In this document: piece after piece, positions 1 to 6,572 of the stretch
Numbering within the stretch: position 1 is the first letter of the stretch
Layout: every line of letters starts with the position of its first letter
Origin: Deltaproteobacteria bacterium
GTDB taxonomy: Bacteria; Bdellovibrionota_C; UBA2361; OMII01
Direction of reading: 5' to 3'
NCBI GenBank assembly: GCA_023262305.1
Contig: JALRCK010000076.1
Coordinates: 1,394-8,589, forward strand
DNA length: 7,196 bases
Notes under the pieces: generated by a model
Told to the model about the DNA's origin: nothing
Database searches by the model: none
The model's input: only the letters and a program-made list of their open reading frames with translations
Program-made: the position numbers and the translations under genes

Positions 1-67
1 TGACAAGATCGATCACTCCTCAACAACGCTCGTCGCTCACTATCAGCGGCTACCTGAGACGAGCTCA

Positions 68-3000
68 GTGCACAAGTTCGTCGCGGCGCGACTGGCGATG
101 CTCTTGACCGACATCAAGATCGATCAGAAACCCGAGCTCATCATTCTTGCCCGAAAAGGAATGGGGATAAACGCATGCGTAACCTCTGGGGCTGCTATCG
201 TGATTTCGCCCGAGATGCTCTCATTCCTGAGATACGTTGAGGAGCTCGATTTCGTACTCCTTCACGAGGTGATGCACCTTGCTCATGGGCATCTCAAAAA
301 CATTGAGGCTACTGACTCCGTCAAGCGACAGATGGGCGAGAGTAGGGTGAGCGAATACGACGCCGATCTCGAAGCGTTTCACGCGCTCGCCCATCCGGCA
401 CGAGGCTCCTCACCTATGGGGGCAATTTCGGCACTAGAGCGCTTCCGCGAGCTAGCGCCGACTGCGTGGGATATCGAGCACGGAACGCTGATCGATCGAA
501 TCATGAACTTAAAGACGTTCACACTCTTTAGGGATCTCAGCGCCGAGGGCGCGGTTGCAGGCGAGTGCGGCTCGTTGTCGAAACCTCTTCGTGCGATCCC
601 CGCCTTCATTGCTCGCGAACTTGAACCCCTCGGCAACGGAAGCCGGGTGGAAAGCCTTCTTCAAAGCCCTCCCCTTGACCGGGGCTACGACAGCTACCGA
701 GAACAGCTCCGCGAGGCGGTCGCCGCGTCTGAGATGTCATCTCTTCGATGGACGATTCCAAAGCTTATGGGGGATTTGGAAACCCAGAGAAGGATGGTTA
801 CTGAACTCTCATCGAGCAAGGGAGCGCAGTTTCGCCTTGATTCCTATACCGAGGTCACGCAGATGACCTTTGCAAAGCTCTTCCAGGAGGTTTCGGAGAA
901 AGCATCGGCGCACGGTCTTTCCCCTGATGCAGAGCGACAGCTCTTAGGCGTCGAACTCCTGCTTGCCGGAATGACTCCGGATCGCGTTAAGGGATCGCTT
1001 ATTGGCCCACTACAGAAACGAGCCGTAATGGCTCTGCAAGGCTTCTCAAACAACCTCTCCTCAACTGAGGATCTCAACCAGGCCATAAACCTTCTCTCAC
1101 TGATCGAGGGAAATATCGCCTATGAACAGGCGAGAGATTTCATCCACGAGATCGCCCGAATCTCTCTGGTCGATAATTGTGTGTTTGACCGCGACGAAGA
1201 TGATTCGATTGATTGTGATACGTATCTCTCTCATATGCACAGTATCGTCGAAGCACTCGCTCCGAGGACACTCGGAGGACCTTCAGGAAACTTGGAGGAC
1301 ACACAGGGCACGCTGCACGCCCAAGCGTTCCTGCACCTCGCCGCGCACCTCACTGATATCGACAGCAGCCAATGTGACGAGACGGTACGCCTTATTAATG
1401 AAAGGAAATCCCCCTTTCTTACACAACCTGCCTCAGTGAGCACTGCGCTTGAATTCGTTACAAAGCGCATCCCTGATAAAAACCTGGCCTCGAAACTGCA
1501 GCACTTCACAAGGAGCAAACTAAAGCTCCTCTCGCTCGACGACAGCCAAGCCGAGTTCCGCGCGACCTTGCTCAAAGCTCAACCCCTTATCCAAAAAGTC
1601 GCACATCCCGAAGAGGCAGACGCGGCTCTCGATGAGATTCAGAAGCTTTTCCAAGAGGCATACCTCGTCGCTCGACAACTTCCCAGCGCAGTCGATCGCA
1701 GTTCGATATCATGGCTCAACGACGCAGAGAAGCGGATGTCGATGCCTCTCACTCGCTTGGCTCTTGCCGAGAAGATCTACCTTACAGAGATTCAAGGCTC
1801 CGCGGTCGTTATGGAGAACGCCACCTTCAAACACGCCGCGCGCCTGATGACACTTGAAGCGGGACTATTCCACGCACTGTGCGAAAAGGCGAAGCAAAGA
1901 GACCAGATATCATCAAACATAGACGAGGGTCTTCGCTTGAAAGCGCCCTGTTTTGAGGACCTCGTGCACCTGATGAACGAGCTGAGGAGCGAGCGCCCGG
2001 AAGCCCTGATCAAACAGGAGCCAATCCCTGTTCGACAAGGAGATCCTCACTCCGAGGTGGGTCTCCACGAAGCTATTTTTAAGTCCCTGTGCGCGGAGAT
2101 CCTCGACACCCCATGTTCGAGTCAAAAGGTGCTTGAGAGGCTTTCAACATTCGTCACTCTTACCGCTATTGTGAAGCCAGATGAAGAGTCCCGACACTCG
2201 GAGGTGCTCAAGGTGGGCGAACAAGCGCTGCGAGAGGTATATCCTGAGGATCGCTCTTCAGAGCAATTTTTGAAGCATGCCCTCGCGGTAAGTTTCTTTG
2301 ATCCGAACCAGGTATCGGCGCGCCCGATCCAACGAGCGATCATCCTTCGCTTGGTTGAGACCGCCGGCGCTCTCAGAGCTGCCCATGAGCTCTTTGAGAA
2401 CCTCAACCCTCAACGGCAGTGGCACAACCTTGAGACCCTTGAGAAGCTTGATGAAACCGCCATTACCGTTCACGAGATCAAAACCGTTGCGAAGCTCTCC
2501 AAAGAGCACTTCTTGCAAGCGGATCGTCTTGCAGATCGGGCAGGCAAGCTCGTCATCGGCGATCTCATTTTATCAAAAGCGGCGAGGTGGGACTCCTTCG
2601 AGTTCCTGTTTACCGGACTCTCGTCTGCCCAGGATGATCGTGACCTCACCGAGATGGTCTCTCAAAGGTGGTGGGATGCCCAACGAGACACTCTCGTACA
2701 CCCGCTCCGCACGGAGCAACTCCCTGAACGACACGAGTATCGACGAGGCGAGGAGTCCGAGGACAGAACAGAGGATTTTGTAGACCAGGTAACTCACCTG
2801 ACACCGGCCACATTCACATCCAAGGGAGATTTTGATGAGTCAGAGCTCGGCTCTCCCGAGACGATTACAGCCAACGCCGTGCGCCAAGGTCTGTATGGTC
2901 TTGGGATCGGGGAGCGCCTCATGGCGCTTCGCAAGTTGGCGAACGATCCCGCCCGAGGTGTTCTTATCTCCCCGGAGCGAAGAGTTCAGGTTGCCGATGG

Positions 3001-4564
3001 GCTCCTCAACATGATGCTGACAAGCTCTCCTTCGGACACTCTTACAAATCTATCCTCGCAGGCGTTCCGCGCCCTCTTCCGCGCTGTTCCAGCCGACGAC
3101 CTCGGAATCGCTCTCACTCCGATGCTCCTCGATCACTTTTTAAGGGCGCCACGCGTCTCGGCCTCATTTAAGCCATTCGCCAGTCAAGCGGCTCACCGCT
3201 TCCTTGAGGAGTTGGGGTGGGATGAGAGCAAGTGCCCGCGCCAAGCCCCACCGGACCCGTCGAGCGTGAAGGCTATTCACTACCGACTGCACGAAGAGAT
3301 CTCAAGACACTTTGAATGGGCCCTCTCTGGCCGGGATCCGAGAACTCAGCGGTCCGTTTCGGAGAGCACGGACAACCTGATGGAGATGTGCGGGATCGTA
3401 CTCTCAGATCATAAATCTTTGAGTCGTCGCGGCCCAATTCCGTTTATCTTGGACTTCTCGCGAAACCTGCAGACACCAGGAACGAGAGCTCTGCAACTGC
3501 TCGGCGGAATCGTTGAGCTCCCACCTGAGATTGAAAAAGAGTTTTTGCAGGTATACGACGCCCGCAAGGGTCAATCAAAGCAGAGCGCCCTCAACACCGT
3601 TGAAAAGTCGCTCCCGCAGTACGCTGCGAGCCTTCATTCCATGAAACGTATCGGCGGCGGGGCGCTCTACTCTGTGTTTCTCGTGGAGCTTAAAAACGGA
3701 AAACAAGAGGTCATTCGTGTCGCGAACCCAAATCCGGAGTACCACACCAAACGAATCCTCCACAGTATGCGCGCCGCTCAGGCGCAGCTTGAGAAAGAGG
3801 ATGAGGTGTTCGCCATCGGCGCGCATGTGATTAACCTCGTCGATGAATGGATATCGACCGAGCTCAAAGACGCTGAGTATGAACGCGATGACGTCCAATT
3901 TCGAAAGCACTGGAACAACTGGAAGCCGAGTCGAAAGTGCCCGCTCTCAATCCATATACCGCACAGCACTCCTACCGGTACCTTGCTTGTTCGGCGAGAG
4001 GAGTTTATTCCTGGACGAAATTTTACTGAGCTTGAGGAGATCGCTCGTGAGAATCCGACGATGGCGAAGAGCGCTGTAGCGCTTGCGCTCCAGCACTACA
4101 TCGCACAGATTGAAGGGAGTATCTTCAACATGGGACCGACTCTGGTACACTCGGACATCTCTCCGGGGAATCTCAGGCTTATGGATGGAGGAAAGGTAGC
4201 GATCCTCGATCGCTCTATGTACCTTAAATTAACCGTGCAAGATCGCCTTATCCTAAAACAGATCAGGAAGGCGAAATCAAACGAGGCGGTAGCCTCTCTT
4301 CTCGTTGAAGGTCTTTCAAAACTTCAAGGACGTCCAGTGTCATCCTCAGAGCAGGCTCGAATTACAGCTCGAGTGACAGAGGCCCTGAATGGCAAGACAT
4401 CGGACGGAAATACCTTCCTCAAGGGGTTTCTCGCCGCGCAACAGGAGGGGCTCATGGTGCCGTTGCGCTTCCAGCTTCTGGTGAAGAACTTCAACTCATT
4501 CCGTGTGATGGCGCAGAAGGTGGGCTTCGCGTCGATCAAGGAGGCGCAGGATTACACGTGGTAG
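68..4564 (+). CDS. Giant fusion protein: M48-like zinc metallopeptidase + long helical region + ABC1/UbiB-like kinase domain
   Basis: No single known gene is recognised; the ends are readable. Residues ~20-110 look like an M48 peptidase core: an INACVTSG...IVISPEM strand region, HEVMH (H66, E67, H70, metal and catalytic residues) and, 26 residues on, EYDAD (E96 as likely third zinc ligand, D100). No membrane helices are seen, unlike HtpX. Residues ~1135-1480 follow ABC1/UbiB order: a helix with LPPE (1151-1154), loop GGGALYSV (1196-1203), VIRVANP (R1217 at the usual Lys), an ELKDAEYE segment (1265-1272), EFIPGR (1312-1317), catalytic loop HSDISPGN (H1361, D1363, N1368) and LDRSM (D1381 at the DFG position). 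Residues ~110-1130 are hydrophilic, mostly helical and unassigned, with an acidic patch at 895-903. The start is uncertain: GTG at 68 is the first start codon in the window, but the frame is open back to base 2 and no good ribosome site precedes it, so the gene may begin upstream. The stop is TAG. Proteolysis and phosphotransfer are inferred only; substrates are unknown. Confidence 0.85.
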   Translation: MHKFVAARLAMLLTDIKIDQKPELIILARKGMGINACVTSGAAIVISPEMLSFLRYVEELDFVLLHEVMHLAHGHLKNIEATDSVKRQMGESRVSEYDADLEAFHALAHPARGSSPMGAISALERFRELAPTAWDIEHGTLIDRIMNLKTFTLFRDLSAEGAVAGECGSLSKPLRAIPAFIARELEPLGNGSRVESLLQSPPLDRGYDSYREQLREAVAASEMSSLRWTIPKLMGDLETQRRMVTELSSSKGAQFRLDSYTEVTQMTFAKLFQEVSEKASAHGLSPDAERQLLGVELLLAGMTPDRVKGSLIGPLQKRAVMALQGFSNNLSSTEDLNQAINLLSLIEGNIAYEQARDFIHEIARISLVDNCVFDRDEDDSIDCDTYLSHMHSIVEALAPRTLGGPSGNLEDTQGTLHAQAFLHLAAHLTDIDSSQCDETVRLINERKSPFLTQPASVSTALEFVTKRIPDKNLASKLQHFTRSKLKLLSLDDSQAEFRATLLKAQPLIQKVAHPEEADAALDEIQKLFQEAYLVARQLPSAVDRSSISWLNDAEKRMSMPLTRLALAEKIYLTEIQGSAVVMENATFKHAARLMTLEAGLFHALCEKAKQRDQISSNIDEGLRLKAPCFEDLVHLMNELRSERPEALIKQEPIPVRQGDPHSEVGLHEAIFKSLCAEILDTPCSSQKVLERLSTFVTLTAIVKPDEESRHSEVLKVGEQALREVYPEDRSSEQFLKHALAVSFFDPNQVSARPIQRAIILRLVETAGALRAAHELFENLNPQRQWHNLETLEKLDETAITVHEIKTVAKLSKEHFLQADRLADRAGKLVIGDLILSKAARWDSFEFLFTGLSSAQDDRDLTEMVSQRWWDAQRDTLVHPLRTEQLPERHEYRRGEESEDRTEDFVDQVTHLTPATFTSKGDFDESELGSPETITANAVRQGLYGLGIGERLMALRKLANDPARGVLISPERRVQVADGLLNMMLTSSPSDTLTNLSSQAFRALFRAVPADDLGIALTPMLLDHFLRAPRVSASFKPFASQAAHRFLEELGWDESKCPRQAPPDPSSVKAIHYRLHEEISRHFEWALSGRDPRTQRSVSESTDNLMEMCGIVLSDHKSLSRRGPIPFILDFSRNLQTPGTRALQLLGGIVELPPEIEKEFLQVYDARKGQSKQSALNTVEKSLPQYAASLHSMKRIGGGALYSVFLVELKNGKQEVIRVANPNPEYHTKRILHSMRAAQAQLEKEDEVFAIGAHVINLVDEWISTELKDAEYERDDVQFRKHWNNWKPSRKCPLSIHIPHSTPTGTLLVRREEFIPGRNFTELEEIARENPTMAKSAVALALQHYIAQIEGSIFNMGPTLVHSDISPGNLRLMDGGKVAILDRSMYLKLTVQDRLILKQIRKAKSNEAVASLLVEGLSKLQGRPVSSSEQARITARVTEALNGKTSDGNTFLKGFLAAQQEGLMVPLRFQLLVKNFNSFRVMAQKVGFASIKEAQDYTW

Positions 4565-4627
4565 GGATCATCACGGCAGGCCACTTTGTGTCGGTAGGCA
4601 GTGCCAAGGAGATCCTATCTTTCTTTT
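4562..4627 (+). terminator. Candidate terminator 1 after the giant gene
   Basis: An outer stem pairs TAGGGATC (4562-4569, including the stop codon) with GATCCTA (4611-4617), leaving one bulged G. Inside it a smaller hairpin pairs GGCCACT (4579-4585) with AGTGCC (4600-4605), also with one bulge. A pyrimidine tail rich in T (4618-4627) follows. The stems are imperfect and the enclosed region is long, so this is a weak call; it may act together with the stronger candidate just downstream. Confidence 0.3.
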
Positions 4628-4640
4628 GATGCCTTCCCCA

Positions 4641-4695
4641 AGCCCGACACCGCCGCATGACATTCAACGGGCGGCGGGGGGCTCTCGGTTTTTTT
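4641..4695 (+). terminator. Rho-independent terminator-like hairpin between the giant gene and the permease gene
   Basis: A perfect 7-bp GC stem pairs CCGCCGC (4650-4656) with GCGGCGG (4671-4677) around a 14-nt loop. The base can be extended in two ways: CCGA (4644-4647) with TCGG (4685-4688), which directly abuts a run of seven T (4689-4695), or AGCCC (4641-4645) with GGGCT (4679-4683). A GC-rich stem followed by a T run is the classic intrinsic terminator form. It would end the giant gene's transcript and means that the permease gene needs its own promoter. The internal loops in the stem lower certainty. Confidence 0.6.
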
Positions 4696-4723
4696 CAGAT
4701 AGCTTGCCGGCGCCGCCTCGCGC

Positions 4724-4729
4724 TACCAT
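4724..4729 (+). promoter_or_regulatory. Possible -10 box (TACCAT) for a leaderless permease transcript
   Basis: TACCAT fits the TAnnnT pattern of a -10 element and ends six bases before the ATG at 4736. Transcription from it would begin at or next to the start codon. No ribosome-binding site lies in the 20 bases upstream, which agrees with a leaderless message. No convincing -35 is present: TTGCCG at 4704-4709 gives only a 14-base spacer. The call rests mainly on analogy with the much clearer trmB promoter in this window. Confidence 0.3.
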
Positions 4730-4735
4730 CGCCGA

Positions 4736-5506
4736 ATGACTGCCCTCCTCATCTGCTTGGCTGCGCTGCTTGCCTCAACGCTCACTCTCTTTTCAGGGTT
4801 TGGTCTCGGCACACTCCTTATGCCCGTGGTCGCCCTCTTTTTTCCCATCAGTGTCGCTATCTCGATAACCGCGATAGTGCACCTCGCGAACAATATTTTT
4901 AAAGTTGCTCTCGTCGGTCGTCACACATCGTGGAGCGCAGTATTCTACTTTGGCTTACCTGCCGTGGTGGCATCATTTTTTGGCGCTCTCCTCCTCTCCC
5001 GCCTGAGTGGGATGCCACCACTCTATGAGCTCAGCATCTTTGGAGCGTCACGTCAGGTGCTCCCCATCAAAGCGGTCGCCGGCGGGCTGATCCTGCTCTT
5101 CGTTCTTCTTGAGCTTGTCCCCGCGTTCGCCCAACTCACCTTCGAACGCCGCTTCCTATCCATAGGAGGCGCGTTGAGCGGATTTTTTGGCGGGTTAACT
5201 GGTCACCAGGGTGCGCTCCGAACTATGTTCCTCGTCAAGGCAGGACTTACGAAAGAGGAATTTATCGCGACCGGTGTTGTTGTGGCAGCACTCGTCGATA
5301 TCGCTCGATTGCTCGTCTATGGATGGACCATGGGAGTCAGCGGACCTGCCGAACCGCAGCTCGTGGTGCTTGCTTGCCTCAGCGCTTTTCTGGGGGCGTT
5401 CTTCGGGGCCCGCTTACTCCACAAGGTTACCTATCGCGGGATTCAGTTACTCGTATCGATCCTGCTTTTAGCCATCGCTCTTGGGCTCATGACCGGCTTG
5501 GTATAG
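4736..5506 (+). CDS. TauE/SafE-family membrane permease (probable anion/sulfite or sulfonate exporter)
   Basis: A 256-residue, strongly hydrophobic protein with about eight predicted membrane helices, in two halves as in the TauE/SafE (DUF81) family and close to that family's usual ~250-residue length. The N-terminal half has the family signature FSGFGLGTLLMPVVALFFP (residues 19-37) followed by a helix with HLANNIFK (49-56). The second half repeats the pattern with GGALSGFFGGLTGHQGALR (144-162), then a helix ending VDIARLLVY (187-195). Members sit in the inner membrane and move sulfite, sulfoacetate or other small organosulfur or organic anions. The substrate here cannot be read from the sequence, and no sulfur-metabolism gene is adjacent. 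The ATG at 4736 is preferred because the first helix begins directly after it; no Shine-Dalgarno is visible. The gene follows terminator-like hairpins and is convergent with the next gene, so it is probably transcribed alone. Confidence 0.88.
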   Translation: MTALLICLAALLASTLTLFSGFGLGTLLMPVVALFFPISVAISITAIVHLANNIFKVALVGRHTSWSAVFYFGLPAVVASFFGALLLSRLSGMPPLYELSIFGASRQVLPIKAVAGGLILLFVLLELVPAFAQLTFERRFLSIGGALSGFFGGLTGHQGALRTMFLVKAGLTKEEFIATGVVVAALVDIARLLVYGWTMGVSGPAEPQLVVLACLSAFLGAFFGARLLHKVTYRGIQLLVSILLLAIALGLMTGLV

Positions 5507-5606
5507 GGAGAAAACGCTCATCAGGCAGTCCACGCGTCCCTGACTCATCGATGAGACTACGTGCAATTTGGGTGGCTCCGCTTTGCGAGCGCATACAATA
5601 CAGGAA

Positions 5607-6458
5607 CTATGGCTTTGGATTATTGGAGCTCCACGCGAAGGCCTCCACCCTATGAATAATCCCCTCTTCATCGGACTCAATAAATTGAGGGACGAGGTGC
5701 CACAACCATCGGCCATCTGCTATTTTTTCAACCCCGCTTACGGCGGTATTGATATCTTGCAGAGTTGTTCCATAGAGCGCTGGCTCTACATCCCACTCGG
5801 CGCGGTCGACGGTGTACGCGTAATACTCAGTGTCGGTTATCATGATGGACCACGCGCGTGCGCGCTCTCGTACTGCGCAGATGTGCGCCGATTGTAGCCG
5901 AGCCATCGAATTGATGAGGGCTTTCTCATCCTCGTCACTTAGGGTTCGCGCAACGCTTACTACTCGGTCGCGCCAATAGATCGGGATCTGCCCGCTTAAA
6001 TTAAGGGATATAATTCCATCGAACGCCTCATGCTCCCATCCTCCTTTTCGGGGCTGGAGCGAATCAAGGTACACAGCGAGACGCTTCTGACGAACCGCCT
6101 GCGTTAGTCCAGCAGACCATTCCTTGAGAGATCCCGTCACGTCCGTAATACGGGGCACCACACGATCACGAAACGCAAGTCCACTCGCATGACGCCAGGT
6201 TTTAAGAACGGTCGGATCCGCGTCGAAGAGATGAATCTCTGAGAAGCGGGAGAGGAGCGCTCCAAGGTCAACATCGAGCAACCGCCCCGCACCTAAGATG
6301 GCGATCCGTCCCCCCCCATGCGCGTGCGCATCGATGAATTCACGCGTGCACCGTAGATGAGGCTCCCAGTATCCAGCGCAGCGGGCATGGCGGGATTGGA
6401 TTCCCTTACCCATCTTGATGAAATCCCAATTAAGGAGGCGCGATAGGGTGTGAAGCAT
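5607..6458 (-). CDS. Uncharacterised SAM-dependent methyltransferase-like protein (Rossmann fold)
   Basis: A 283-residue soluble protein. Residues 30-42 (YWEPHLRCTREFI) form a helix before a class I methyltransferase-like nucleotide fold: motif I RIAILGAGRLLDV (51-63) as the glycine loop for S-adenosylmethionine, and motif II IHLFDADP (75-82), whose acidic residues would contact the ribose. DGIISLNLSGQIP (147-159) sits where the post-strand-4 active-site segment is expected. The C-terminal third (EYYAYTVDRAEWDVEP, then a Trp-rich strand GRWLWHLVP) probably forms an added sheet region. I see no acceptor-specific motif such as NPPY or DPPY, so the substrate is unknown, and methyl transfer itself is inferred from the fold. 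The ATG at 6458 has no ribosome-binding site; a second ATG at codon 16 is also possible, since the conserved-looking part starts around residue 28. The stop is TAG. The gene converges with the permease gene, 100 bases apart, and diverges from trmB. A run of eight G on the coding strand encodes G48-G50. Confidence 0.8.
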   Translation of the reverse strand: MLHTLSRLLNWDFIKMGKGIQSRHARCAGYWEPHLRCTREFIDAHAHGGGRIAILGAGRLLDVDLGALLSRFSEIHLFDADPTVLKTWRHASGLAFRDRVVPRITDVTGSLKEWSAGLTQAVRQKRLAVYLDSLQPRKGGWEHEAFDGIISLNLSGQIPIYWRDRVVSVARTLSDEDEKALINSMARLQSAHICAVRERARAWSIMITDTEYYAYTVDRAEWDVEPALYGTTLQDINTAVSGVEKIADGRWLWHLVPQFIESDEEGIIHRVEAFAWSSNNPKP

Positions 6459-6536
6459 AGAGATAAAGCGGTGAGAACCTGTGGTAGGTATGATTCGCCA
6501 AACTCTCTATCAGACTCGGCTACTTAGGCACCCGAT

Positions 6537-6565
6537 TTGAAATAGCATGCTGGCTGACGTATTCT
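6537..6565 (+). promoter_or_regulatory. Sigma-70-type promoter of trmB, positioned for a leaderless mRNA
   Basis: TTGAAA (6537-6542, 4 of 6 to the -35 consensus, with TTGA intact) and TATTCT (6560-6565, 4 of 6 to the -10 consensus, fits TAnnnT) are separated by exactly 17 bases. The -10 ends seven bases before the trmB ATG at 6573, so the normal transcription start falls on or beside the A of the start codon. There is no Shine-Dalgarno sequence, and none would fit in the transcript. Confidence 0.65.
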
Positions 6566-6572
6566 AAGCCCC

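Noticed and set aside
5..125. The 11-base word AAGATCGATCA occurring at 5-15 and 115-125
   Set aside because: Both copies are in the same reading frame and the word is short and built on GATC; no further copies or flanking similarity suggest a real repeat.
263..367. Reading the N-terminal domain as a DUF2201-type (VWA-associated) metallopeptidase-like domain
   Set aside because: The helix around HEVMH fits both, but the downstream EYDAD segment and the preceding INACVTSG/IVISPEM strands fit the M48 pattern better, and no VWA domain follows.
2298..2783. A 161-codon open frame on the + strand in another frame, and many similar small frames on both strands inside 68-4564
   Set aside because: They lie wholly within the giant gene, have Arg/Ser-rich low-complexity translations typical of shadow frames, and show no domain or start signal.
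4704..4729. TTGCCG / TACCAT as a complete promoter for the permease gene
   Set aside because: The spacer is only 14 bases, too short for a normal sigma-70 promoter; only the -10-like element was kept, at low confidence.
5544..5555. Perfect 12-bp palindrome CTCATCGATGAG between the convergent genes
   Set aside because: It has no loop or T run to be a terminator and is not near a promoter to be an operator; one occurrence of this length can arise by chance.
5575..5590. Hairpin GCTCCGC-TTT-GCGAGC between the convergent genes, as a shared terminator
   Set aside because: The stem has a bulge and no T run follows on either strand.
6318..6331. Inverted repeat ATGCGC-GT-GCGCAT
   Set aside because: It is inside the methyltransferase-like coding region, explained by Ala-His codons, with no second copy seen.
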